NCBI RefSeq assembly: GCF_010731655.1
Contig: NZ_AP022619.1
Coordinates: 5,642,001 to 5,706,000 of the forward strand
DNA: 64,000 bases
Source: Mycobacterium paraseoulense
Lineage (GTDB): Bacteria > Actinomycetota > Actinomycetes > Mycobacteriales > Mycobacteriaceae
Direction of reading: 5' to 3'
Shown: positions 21,029 to 27,849 of the stretch, one piece after another
Position numbering within the stretch: the first letter of the stretch is position 1
Layout: each line of letters opens with the position of its first letter
Translations under genes and position numbers: made by a program
The notes under the pieces: generated by a model
What the model saw: only the letters and a program-made list of their open reading frames with translations
What the model was told of the DNA's origin: nothing
Database searches by the model: none

Positions 21029-21364
21029 TCAGGCGGGGGCGAACAACGGCGCCCCGGCGCTGCCGTTCTCGGGTTGCAGCTCGACGGGCATGCCGCATTT
21101 GACCGAATCGGGTTCGCAGCCAACGATGTTGGCGGCCACCCGCAGGCCTTCTTGTTCGGCGAGTTCGACGATGGCGATCACGTAGGGGACGGGGATCTCC
21201 GGGTTATACGGGTGGTGATTGACCGTGTAAGTGAACACGGTGCCCCGCCCGGAGACCGGCCGGGCGACCAGCGGGCCGCCGCAGGTGCGGCATTGGCCGG
21301 TCGCCGGATGCACCCAGCGCGCGCAGGCGTCGCAATATTCGATGAGCAGCGGCTCGTCCGACAC
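21029..21364 (-). CDS. DUF35 zinc-ribbon / OB-fold protein
   Basis: 111 residues from GTG 21364. The only upstream in-frame codons lie in a long antisense frame with no family resemblance. The N-terminal rubredoxin-like ribbon has two CxxC pairs (YCDACARWVHPATGQCRTCG, about residues 10-30). An OB-fold follows with GTVFTYTVNHHPYNPEIPVP. DUF35 proteins bind acyl-CoA and form complexes with thiolase-like proteins such as the Ltp2-ChsH2 sterol side-chain aldolase. The divergent thiolase-like gene 48 bp away is the obvious partner. Confidence 0.85.
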   Translation of the reverse strand: MSDEPLLIEYCDACARWVHPATGQCRTCGGPLVARPVSGRGTVFTYTVNHHPYNPEIPVPYVIAIVELAEQEGLRVAANIVGCEPDSVKCGMPVELQPENGSAGAPLFAPA

Positions 21365-21370
21365 GACGAA

Positions 21371-21382
21371 TACAGTACACTC
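21371..21382. promoter_or_regulatory. Overlapping divergent promoters of the DUF35 / thiolase pair
   Basis: The 48 bp between the two starts hold TACACT (21377-21382, plus strand, 30 bp before ATG 21413) and TACTGT (21376-21371, minus strand, 6 bases before GTG 21364). Both are -10-like, so the divergent promoters overlap. The 9-mer AGTACACTC at 21374-21382 is also found before fadE22 (18779-18787), which suggests a shared regulator or simply shared -10 sequence. Confidence 0.4.
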
Positions 21383-21412
21383 AATTGATTCGACGCATGA
21401 CGGGCGGTGTAC

Positions 21413-22606
21413 ATGACGCATTTCGAGAAGGACGCGATCCTGTCCGGCATCGGCATCTCGCGGATCGGCCGTCGCACGGGCATCGCGGGCCTGGACCTGA
21501 CCATGGAAGCGGTGCGGGCCGCCATCGACGACGCCGGGTTGGTCGCCTCCGACATCGACGGCATCGCGACGCTGGGCGACACCCCCGCCGAGGAGGTCAA
21601 CGCCCAACTGCGGATCGAGGCGGCGGATTGCGGATCCGGCTTCGGCACCGGCGGCTTGCTCAGCCCGGTGATGTCCGCGTGCCGCGCGGTCGCCGAGCGC
21701 CGCGCACGCCACGTGGTGGTGTACCGGACCATCCAGATGCTCGGGGGCACGGTCCCGGTGAAGCCACAGGACGACGCGCCCGCACCGCCGCTCGCGCGGA
21801 TGTTCGAGACGCGGGAGGGCGCCGAACGTCCCGCCGTCGGCGCCATGGACGACGTCAATGACCTGGTGGCGGCCAACGCCTACTCCGCCGCGAACTGGCT
21901 GGCGCTCAACTGTCGGCGCCACATGGAGCTGTATGGGACCACCAAGCAGCAGCTGGGCTGGGTGGCCCTCAACGGCAGGCGCAACGCCGCGTTGAATCCG
22001 CGCGCCGTGTACCGCGACCCGATGACGATGGCCGACTACCTGAGCGCGCGGCCGGTGTCCACCCCGTTCGGGTTGCTGGACTGCGATGTCCCGATCGACG
22101 GCTCGATCGCGGTGGTGGTCTCGCACGCGGAGTACGCGCGTGATTGCCCGCACCGCGCGGTGGCGGTGGAGGCGATCGGCGGCGCCGACGGCGCCGGGGG
22201 CTGGTTCCACCGTGCCGACTATCCGAAGATGGCGATGTCGGACGCCGCGGCGCAGATGTGGTCGCGCACGGACCTGAAGCCGTCCGACCTCAAGCTCGCC
22301 GAGCTTTACGACGGGTTCACCTATCTCACCCTCGCGTGGCTGGAGGCCCTGGCGATCTGCGGCGACGGCGAGGCCGGGCCTTTCGTCGAGGGCGGCGCGC
22401 GGATCGCCCGCGACGGCGCGCTTCCCCTGAACACCTACGGCGGCCAACTGTCGGCCGGGCGCATGCACGGCTACTGGGCGCTGCACGAGGGATGTCTGCA
22501 GTTGCGCGGCGAGGCGGGGGAGCGGCAGGTCTCGCAGCGCCCGGACGTCGGCGTCGTCTCCGTGGGCGGTGGACCCGTGGCCGGCTGCATGTTGCTCACA
22601 TGCTGA
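21413..22606 (+). CDS. Thiolase-like lipid-transfer protein (Ltp-type aldolase candidate)
   Basis: 397 residues from ATG 21413; a GTG six bases earlier is also possible. Thiolase-fold features are ILSGIGISRIGRRTGIAGLD, the middle AADCGSGFGTGGLLSPVMSA and the C-terminal PLNTYGGQLSAGRMHGYWAL. The last block contains the GGxxxxGHP-like region with M where classical thiolases have H, P. That substitution and the DUF35 neighbour point to the Ltp group, some of which are retro-aldolases of 17-hydroxy steroid CoA thioesters and not true thiolases. The CG pair near residue 72 may or may not be the nucleophile. Confidence 0.8.
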   Translation: MTHFEKDAILSGIGISRIGRRTGIAGLDLTMEAVRAAIDDAGLVASDIDGIATLGDTPAEEVNAQLRIEAADCGSGFGTGGLLSPVMSACRAVAERRARHVVVYRTIQMLGGTVPVKPQDDAPAPPLARMFETREGAERPAVGAMDDVNDLVAANAYSAANWLALNCRRHMELYGTTKQQLGWVALNGRRNAALNPRAVYRDPMTMADYLSARPVSTPFGLLDCDVPIDGSIAVVVSHAEYARDCPHRAVAVEAIGGADGAGGWFHRADYPKMAMSDAAAQMWSRTDLKPSDLKLAELYDGFTYLTLAWLEALAICGDGEAGPFVEGGARIARDGALPLNTYGGQLSAGRMHGYWALHEGCLQLRGEAGERQVSQRPDVGVVSVGGGPVAGCMLLTC

Positions 22607-22639
22607 AAGCGCCTGGCCGAAAACATCGTTGGGGCTGAC

Positions 22640-24070
22640 GTGAGCGCCGGCCGCGAGACCAAGCTGGCTGCCAAGGTCGCAAGGGACCTCGAGGCGGAGA
22701 TCGTGCGCCGCGGCTGGGCCATCGGCGAATCGCTGGGTTCCGAACACGCCCTGCAGGAGCGCTTCGGGGTGAGCCGCTCGGTGCTGCGCGAAGCCGTCCG
22801 GCTGGTCGAACACCACCAGGTCGCCCGGATGCGCCGCGGTCCGGGCGGCGGGCTGATCATCTGCGAGCCCGACGCCGGCCCGGCGACCCGCGCCGTCGTC
22901 ATTTATCTCGAACACCTCGGCACGACGCTGGGCGACCTGCTCAACGCGCGGCTGGTGCTCGAGCCGTTGGCGGCGTCGCTGGCCGCCGAACGGATCGACG
23001 AAGCGGGCATCGCCCGGCTGCGGGCGGTGCTGCGGGGCGAACAACAGTGGAGACCCGGGCTACCGACGCCGCGCGACGAATTCCACATAGCCCTGGCGGA
23101 ACAGTCCAAAAACCCTGTCCTGCAACTATTTATCGACGTCCTGATGCGGCTCACCACCCGATACGCCCTGCAGTCGCGGACGGACACGGACACCGAGGCC
23201 ATCGAGGCGCTCGACCGGATGCACATCGACCACTCCGACATCGTCGCGGCCGTCACTTCCGGCGACGCCGCCCGGGCCAAGACACTCAGCGAAAGACACA
23301 TCGAGGCCGTGACCGCCTGGCTGCAGCACCATCACCCCGGCACCGCGAGCCGGCGCCGCAAGCCGCGGCGGCTCACCACCGAGGTTCCCCGCGGCAAGCT
23401 GGCGGAGATGCTCGCCGCCACGATCGGCGACGAGATCGCGGCCGGCGGCTGGCAGGTCGGTGCTGTCTTCGGCACCGAGGCCGCCCTGCTGGAGCGCTAC
23501 CGGGTGAGCCGCGCCGTGTTCCGCGAAGCGGTACGGCTGCTCGAATACCACTCGATCGCGCACATGCGCCGCGGGCCCGGCGGCGGGCTCGTCATCGCCC
23601 GGCCCCAGGCCCAGGCCAGCATCGACACCATCGCCTTGTATTTGCAGTACCGCGAGCCGAACCGCGAAGACTTGCGTCGCGTCCGCGAGGCGATCGAGAT
23701 CGACAACGTCGCCAAGGCGGTCAAGCGGCGCGGCGAATCGGAGGTGGCCGCGTTCCTGGCCGCCCACCGGTCCGAGGTCTGCGAAACGTCCGGTGATGTG
23801 GGCGACGCCGCGGTGGAGGAGTTCCGGTTCCACGTCGGACTGGCTCGGCTGGCCGGCAACACGTTGCTCGACTTGTTCCTGCGCATCATCGTCGAATTGT
23901 TCCGGCGGCACTGGTCGAGCACCGGGCAGGCGGCGCCGACCTGGGCGGACGTCCTCGCCGTCCACCACGCTCACCTGCGAATCGCGGACGCGATCGAGGC
24001 GGGCGACGACAGCCTGGCCCGCTATCGCGTGCGGCGTCATCTGGACGCCGCCGCGTCTTGGTGGCTGTGA
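22640..24070 (+). CDS. Tandem-duplicated GntR/FadR-type regulator
   Basis: 476 residues, about twice the length of a GntR protein. Module 1 has an N-terminal winged helix (ALQERFGVSRSVLREAVRLV then MRRGPGGGLII) and an FCD ligand domain to about residue 230. After a basic linker (SRRRKPRRLTTEVPRGK), module 2 repeats both parts (ALLERYRVSRAVFREAVRLL, MRRGPGGGLVI, FCD domain to the end). Two DNA-binding units in one chain suggest a pseudo-dimer. From memory, M. tuberculosis Rv3060c has the same layout and length class, next to fadE22. The GTG start is 33 bp after the thiolase stop, so it may be cotranscribed with it. Confidence 0.9.
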   Translation: MSAGRETKLAAKVARDLEAEIVRRGWAIGESLGSEHALQERFGVSRSVLREAVRLVEHHQVARMRRGPGGGLIICEPDAGPATRAVVIYLEHLGTTLGDLLNARLVLEPLAASLAAERIDEAGIARLRAVLRGEQQWRPGLPTPRDEFHIALAEQSKNPVLQLFIDVLMRLTTRYALQSRTDTDTEAIEALDRMHIDHSDIVAAVTSGDAARAKTLSERHIEAVTAWLQHHHPGTASRRRKPRRLTTEVPRGKLAEMLAATIGDEIAAGGWQVGAVFGTEAALLERYRVSRAVFREAVRLLEYHSIAHMRRGPGGGLVIARPQAQASIDTIALYLQYREPNREDLRRVREAIEIDNVAKAVKRRGESEVAAFLAAHRSEVCETSGDVGDAAVEEFRFHVGLARLAGNTLLDLFLRIIVELFRRHWSSTGQAAPTWADVLAVHHAHLRIADAIEAGDDSLARYRVRRHLDAAASWWL

Positions 24071-24104
24071 CAAATACTTCAGTCGCAGATGTGATCTGCA
24101 GCGC

Positions 24105-24130
24105 GGTATAGCGAAGGCCCGTCGCGGGTA
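24105..24130 (+). promoter_or_regulatory. SigF-like promoter before the MEDS/HATPase gene
   Basis: GGTAT (24105-24109), 16 bp, then GGGTA (24126-24130). The published mycobacterial SigF pattern is GGTTT, 15-17 bp, GGGTA, so nine of ten positions match at the right spacing. It lies about 49 bp before GTG 24179. A second match lies at 25500-25475 on the other strand, in the same island. Confidence 0.55.
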
Positions 24131-24178
24131 CTGGGGAGGGAGAAGCAAGACGGCCGGTCCAGCAGGGGGTTGGCGTTC

Positions 24179-25171
24179 GTGACCGAAAGCGAGAGTGCTG
24201 GAGTGACCGCGGGCACAGAGATCGGGAAGTTGGGCTTCGTCCACTCCGCACTCATCTACCAATCCCAGCAAGAGTATTTGGATTTCGTGACCCGCTTCGT
24301 CAGCGAGGGGCAGGCGATGGATGAGGCGGTGCTGGTCGCGGTGCCGTCCGACAAAGTGGCGTTGCTGCATGACGCGCTGAGCGTGGGCGGCGAGGCGCCG
24401 GACGATCTGCGCTTGGTGGACATCACGGAGGTGGCCCGCAACCCGAGCCGGCTGCTGGCGATGGAGGGATGTTTCGTCGACGAACACCCCGACCGGCGCG
24501 TGCGGATCGTCAGTCAACTCGCCTGGCCCGGGCGCACCGAAGAGGAACTGGTCGCCTGCGTGGAGCACGAGGCACTGGTCAACGGGGCCATGGACGGCTA
24601 CCAGGTGACCGGGTTGTGCCTCTACGACGGGAGCCGGCTCGACGACGGCGTGCTGGCGGACGCCCGCGCCACCCACCCCTTGCTGTGGAGCGGCGACGCC
24701 CTCCGCCGCAGCGCCGACTACGCGCCGGATGCCGCCTTGCAGCGTTGCAACCGGCCGCTGCCCGGCAATCCGGGGGCCGTCACCTACACGGTGAGGAAGT
24801 CGTCGGACCTCAGCCCAGCTCGGTCCTTCGCCGTGAACTACGCGGGCTGGGTTGGCTTGTCCCAGGACGGGATCGAGGACCTGCAACTGGTGGCCACCGA
24901 GCTGGCCAGCAACAGCCTGATGTACACCGACGGCGCCTGCCAGTTGGCCTTCTGGCGGGACGACGACTACCTGGTATGCGAGGCGCGCGACACCGGCTGT
25001 TTCGAGGATCCGCTGGTGGGCCGAATGGACCCCGGACCGTGCGGTCCCGCCAGCCGGGGGCTATACCTGGTCAACGCCATCTCGGACCTGGTCCGCACCC
25101 ACACCACTGCCAGCGGTACGACGATTCAGGCGTACCTGCGGTTCGAGCCGTCGGCCGGCCCCACGGGCTGA
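24179..25171 (+). CDS. MEDS-domain / HATPase_c anti-sigma-factor-like protein
   Basis: 330 residues from GTG 24179; a TTG at 24170 is too close to its AGGGGG site. Residues about 10-175 are a MEDS (DcmR-type) sensory domain (HSALIYQSQQEYLDFVTRFV; VNGAMDGYQVTGLCLYDGS). Residues about 205-325 are a GHKL ATPase of the RsbW/SpoIIAB type with the N-box VATELASNSLMYTDGA, the D-x-G motif ARDTGC and a late GLYLVNAISD. Such proteins usually hold a stress sigma factor or phosphorylate an anti-sigma antagonist. No sigma or STAS partner is adjacent. A SigF-like promoter precedes it, which suggests feedback. Confidence 0.82.
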   Translation: MTESESAGVTAGTEIGKLGFVHSALIYQSQQEYLDFVTRFVSEGQAMDEAVLVAVPSDKVALLHDALSVGGEAPDDLRLVDITEVARNPSRLLAMEGCFVDEHPDRRVRIVSQLAWPGRTEEELVACVEHEALVNGAMDGYQVTGLCLYDGSRLDDGVLADARATHPLLWSGDALRRSADYAPDAALQRCNRPLPGNPGAVTYTVRKSSDLSPARSFAVNYAGWVGLSQDGIEDLQLVATELASNSLMYTDGACQLAFWRDDDYLVCEARDTGCFEDPLVGRMDPGPCGPASRGLYLVNAISDLVRTHTTASGTTIQAYLRFEPSAGPTG

Positions 25172-25181
25172 ACGCCAAGCA

Positions 25182-25220
25182 ACCCCCGGGAACCGTCCCC
25201 ACGCCGCGGTCCCGAGGGGT
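25182..25220. terminator. Bidirectional hairpin between convergent genes
   Basis: ACCCCCGGGAACCG (25182-25195) pairs with CGGTCCCGAGGGGT (25207-25220). This gives 13 bp with one bulged A on each side and an 11-base loop. It lies 10 bp after the MEDS gene stop and 16 bp after (in minus orientation) the small lipoprotein gene, so it could serve both. It has no clear U-run on either side. Confidence 0.55.
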
Positions 25221-25236
25221 CGCTCGTCGCTTTCAG

Positions 25237-25404
25237 CTAGATGCAGAGGCCGCCGACGCTGACCGTACACCCGCTGGTAGCGCCGCCAACGAGCCCGCCG
25301 CTCCCGGCCGCCGATGAAGCACATCCTGTCGGTACCACTAACACCGTGATGAGGCCCGCGGCCGCTGCGGCAGCTTTGAGGGTTTTCATGGTGCGTTCCT
25401 TCAT
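25237..25404 (-). CDS. Small exported protein, probable lipoprotein
   Basis: 55 residues from ATG 25404, chosen because AGAAGG lies 6 bp upstream; the frame is open to 25491 without a better start. MKERTMKTLKAA leads into a hydrophobic stretch and PTGC, a possible lipobox with Cys28. The mature part is only about 27 residues, rich in G, S and A, with two more cysteines (SGCTVSVGGLC). I do not recognise a family. The gene faces the MEDS/HATPase gene and carries its own SigF-type promoter, so it is probably a stress-induced envelope peptide. Confidence 0.65.
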   Translation of the reverse strand: MKERTMKTLKAAAAAAGLITVLVVPTGCASSAAGSGGLVGGATSGCTVSVGGLCI

Positions 25405-25474
25405 GATGAGCCTTCTTTCATCATCCTTCGAGGGGGTAATTGCACAGCCGTTGAAGAGCGGTGCTCCCGCCTCA

Positions 25475-25500
25475 TACCCACTGTTCGGCACGAGTAAACC
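25475..25500 (-). promoter_or_regulatory. SigF-type promoter of the small lipoprotein gene
   Basis: On the minus strand GGTTT (25500-25496), 16 bp, then GGGTA (25479-25475). This is a full match to the known mycobacterial SigF pattern. Transcription would start near 25467, giving a leader of about 63 nt before ATG 25404. Confidence 0.7.
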
Positions 25501-25593
25501 AAAATCATCGACTAATTTCGAGACGGGTTGACGCGTTATCCCGCTCGGCCGAAACTTGCACGTCAGCGGGTTAATCGGCTAACGTCGTGCCTC

Positions 25594-25644
25594 GTGCGTC
25601 TTCTCGATCGAGCAGTAGTAGCCAGCACCCGCAGCGGGGTCTGA
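25594..25644 (+). CDS. Candidate leader peptide with paired Leu and Val codons
   Basis: A 16-codon ORF encodes VRLLDRAVVASTRSGV and stops at TGA 25642-25644. A TAACGT -10-like box at 25580-25585 places the transcript start close to the GTG, so it would be translated leaderless. The pairs CTT CTC and GTA GTA are what a branched-chain amino-acid attenuator would read. The ORF runs into the left arm of the downstream hairpin, as expected for a ribosome-sensing leader. Confidence 0.6.
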   Translation: MRLLDRAVVASTRSGV

Positions 25645-25670
25645 CCCAGACCGACCCCCCGCTGTGGGTC
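25627..25670 (+). promoter_or_regulatory. Attenuator-like set of mutually exclusive hairpins
   Basis: The long stem pairs CCCGCAGCGGGG (25628-25639) with CCCCGCTGTGGG (25657-25668): 12 bp with one G-U, plus A27-T69. Two shorter stems compete with it. GGTCTG/CAGACC (25638-25643 with 25647-25652) has a 3-base loop. GACCC/GGGTC (25653-25657 with 25666-25670) is the other. A ribosome paused on the leader's LL or VV codons would decide between them. There is no U-run, so control may act on translation of the gene at 25720. Confidence 0.6.
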
Positions 25671-25719
25671 GGAAAGCTACTGCCGTCGGTCACCACTTCG
25701 ACCGAAGAAGACCGGCACG

Positions 25720-26247
25720 ATGATTCTTCCCAAGACTCTTCCCGAGACCTTTCCCGAGCGGCTCGACCCGTCCGATAACCCGGACAGCGAGTGCCCGGCC
25801 ACGGTGTGGTTCGCGCAGAAGTTCGGCGCCCCGCTGCCCCGCGGTCTGCGAGAGCAGGCCGGCGCGATGTCCCGGGCGCGTTTCGTCGCGACCTACGGTC
25901 CCGCGGCCGGCCCGATCCGCTTAGGTAACTGGGAGTGCACCGATGACGATCGACGGCTGGGGCCGCAGGCCCGCAACTTTCGCGCCATGATCGCCGTCGG
26001 CGAGCGCATCAGCACGTCGACCGCCGCCGCCGGCGGCCCGATCGCGGCGCTCAGCGCCATGCTGCACGATCGCGGGATCCCACTGGAGATCCTGAAGTTT
26101 CATCAGCTGCGATCCGGCGGGGAGACCGCCACGTTCGTCCGCGGCGGCAACGGGGCTCGCGAGGAGTGGGCGATGGGCTGGTCGGACGATCCGACGCAGT
26201 CGGCGCTGCGCGCGGTGATCGCCTGCGCCAACCGGCTTCTCGCCTGA
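25720..26247 (+). CDS. Stand-alone homologue of the LeuA regulatory (dimerisation) domain
   Basis: 175 residues. From about residue 50 it aligns with the C-terminal part of mycobacterial 2-isopropylmalate synthase. RARFVATYG resembles the linker FAEEYLAP; GGPIAALSAMLHDRG resembles the leucine-site segment GNGPLAAFVHALADVG; ALRAVIACANRLL resembles SLRAVVSAVNRAA. There is no TIM-barrel catalytic domain, so it cannot make isopropylmalate. A leucine-sensing or LeuA-binding role is inference. The first 45 residues (MILPKTLPETFPERLDPSDN onward) are unlike LeuA. The upstream leader supports a tie to branched-chain amino acids. It ends 9 bp before the convergent cyp136 stop. Confidence 0.7.
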   Translation: MILPKTLPETFPERLDPSDNPDSECPATVWFAQKFGAPLPRGLREQAGAMSRARFVATYGPAAGPIRLGNWECTDDDRRLGPQARNFRAMIAVGERISTSTAAAGGPIAALSAMLHDRGIPLEILKFHQLRSGGETATFVRGGNGAREEWAMGWSDDPTQSALRAVIACANRLLA

Positions 26248-26256
26248 GGCGCTGGC

Positions 26257-27735
26257 CTACAGCGGGCGCAGCACGATCGGCATGCCGTCCATCGGTATCG
26301 GCATGCCGCCGTAGTCCAGGTGCGGCTGATAGCCCGGCCGGGCCAGCTCCAGCCGGTAGCGGCGCAGCAGCCGATGCACGACGGTCTTGACCTCGAGCTG
26401 CCCGAACACCATGCCGATGCACTTGTGCGCGCCGCCGCCGAACGGCGCGAAGGCGTATCGGTGCTTCTTGTGCTCGGAGCGCGGCTCGGCGAAGCGTTCG
26501 GGATCGAATTTGTCCGGGTCCGTCCACAATTCGGGCAACCGGTGGTTCATGCCGGGCCAGATGGTGATGTTGGTCCCGGCCGGGATGTAGTGGCCGAGCA
26601 GCTCGGTGTCGCGGACCGCCTGGCGCATGTTGAACGGCAGCGGCGTCACCATGCGCAGCGACTCGTTCATGATCAGTTCGAGCGTTTCCAGCTTCTCCAG
26701 CGCCTCGATGTCCAGCGGTCCGTCGCCGAGCCGCGCCGACTCCTCCCGCGCGCGCTCCTGCCACTCCGGGTTTGCCGCCATGTTGTAGACCATCGTGGTG
26801 GTCGTCGACGTCGACGTGTCGTGGGCGGCCATCATCAAGAAGATCATGTGGTTGACGATGTCTTCGTCGGTGAAGCTGTTGCCGTCGTCGTCCTCGGTGT
26901 GGCACAACACCGTCAGCATGTCGTTGCCGGTGGCGTTGCGGCGCTCCTTGACCCGGTCGGCGAAGTAGTCCTCGAGCAGCTTGCGGGCCCGCAGCCCGCG
27001 CCACCACTTGAACGGCGGAAGCGGCTGGCGGATGATCGCGCCGCCGGCGCGGGTCGTGATCGTGAACGCCTGGTTGACCTTGGTGACCAGGTCGTGATCG
27101 GTGCCCGGCTCGTGTCCCATGAACACCAGGGAGGCGATGTCCAGGGTGAGTTCCTTCATCGCCGGGTGGAACAGGAACCGGGCGTCGTTCGTCGGCCAGT
27201 TGGCGACGATGTCGCTCGCGACCCGGTCGATGTGCTCGACGTAACCGGTCAGCCGGGTGCGGGTGAAGGCCTCCTGCATGATGCGCCGGTGGTACATGTG
27301 CTCGTCGAAGTCCAGCATCATCAGGCCGCGGTTGAAGAACGGCCCGATCACCGGGTGCCAGCCCTTCTGCGAAAAGTCCTTGTTCTTGTTCGAGAACACG
27401 GCCTGGGTGGCGTCCGGTCCCAGCGCGGTGACCGCCGGCATGATCGGCGAGTCGAGGAAGTGCAGGGGGCCGCGGGTGCGATAGAGATGCAGCGCGTAGT
27501 CCGGCCCGCCCCGGAACATCTCGATGATGTGGCCGAGGATCGGGAGCCCGGCATCGCCCACCACGGGTTTGAGGCCGCTGCCGGCGGGCGGCTCGGCCAA
27601 GACCTTGGTTTCCCAGTCGTGGGCGAGCAGGCGCCTTTCGACCGCACCCATCCCCGGGATCGTGTTCAGCGTCGGGGTGAACCGGCGCCGCGCCTGGTCC
27701 AGCAGGTACTGCGGGGTGCTGATCGTGGCGGTCAT
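26257..27735 (-). CDS. cyp136: Cytochrome P450 CYP136
   Basis: 492 residues. The heme loop FGGGAHKCIG places the thiolate ligand at Cys439. The oxygen-binding I-helix is MMAAHDTSTSTTT, and the ExxR motif is NESLRM. The N-terminal region (STPQYLLDQARRRFTPTLN) is like CYP136, which is related to CYP51-like sterol oxidases. From memory the M. tuberculosis counterpart is Rv3059, also 492 residues and divergent from a TetR gene as here. The natural substrate is not known. Paired 12-bp operators lie directly upstream. Confidence 0.92.
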   Translation of the reverse strand: MTATISTPQYLLDQARRRFTPTLNTIPGMGAVERRLLAHDWETKVLAEPPAGSGLKPVVGDAGLPILGHIIEMFRGGPDYALHLYRTRGPLHFLDSPIMPAVTALGPDATQAVFSNKNKDFSQKGWHPVIGPFFNRGLMMLDFDEHMYHRRIMQEAFTRTRLTGYVEHIDRVASDIVANWPTNDARFLFHPAMKELTLDIASLVFMGHEPGTDHDLVTKVNQAFTITTRAGGAIIRQPLPPFKWWRGLRARKLLEDYFADRVKERRNATGNDMLTVLCHTEDDDGNSFTDEDIVNHMIFLMMAAHDTSTSTTTTMVYNMAANPEWQERAREESARLGDGPLDIEALEKLETLELIMNESLRMVTPLPFNMRQAVRDTELLGHYIPAGTNITIWPGMNHRLPELWTDPDKFDPERFAEPRSEHKKHRYAFAPFGGGAHKCIGMVFGQLEVKTVVHRLLRRYRLELARPGYQPHLDYGGMPIPMDGMPIVLRPL

Positions 27736-27762
27736 AGACGCTCCTTTGCGTTCCCTCCGAGG

Positions 27763-27774
27763 TGACAGCCGTCA
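27763..27774. promoter_or_regulatory. TetR operator copy 1 (cyp136 side)
   Basis: TGACAGCCGTCA, a near-palindrome 27 bp upstream of the cyp136 ATG. It is the exact reverse complement of the core of copy 2 (27801-27812). A repressor bound here would block cyp136. Confidence 0.6.
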
Positions 27775-27798
27775 CTGTCTTATAACCTTCGGAAAAAA

Positions 27799-27814
27799 CT
27801 TGACGGCTGTCAAG
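27799..27814. promoter_or_regulatory. TetR operator copy 2 (regulator side)
   Basis: CTTGACGGCTGTCAAG, palindromic at 14 of 16 positions, 35 bp before the TetR ATG. With copy 1 it makes a two-site divergent control region 38 bp apart centre to centre. The overlapping TTGACG could be the regulator's -35. Confidence 0.65.
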
Positions 27815-27849
27815 TTTGCTTTTCGAGCGGCGTGGTGCAAGGTCAGGGA

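Noticed and set aside
21029..23044. A 671-codon minus-strand frame containing the DUF35 protein
   Set aside because: Only the last 111 residues look like a protein family; the rest is antisense to the thiolase and GntR genes and rich in R, H and G.
23126..24886. A 586-codon minus-strand frame
   Set aside because: Antisense to the GntR and MEDS genes; composition is typical of a shadow frame.
25587..25778. A 63-codon frame starting GTG 25587
   Set aside because: It overlaps the leader ORF and the start of the LeuA-domain gene in another frame and is low-complexity (S, R, D).
26320..27765. A 481-codon plus-strand frame
   Set aside because: Exact antisense of cyp136, which has all P450 motifs.
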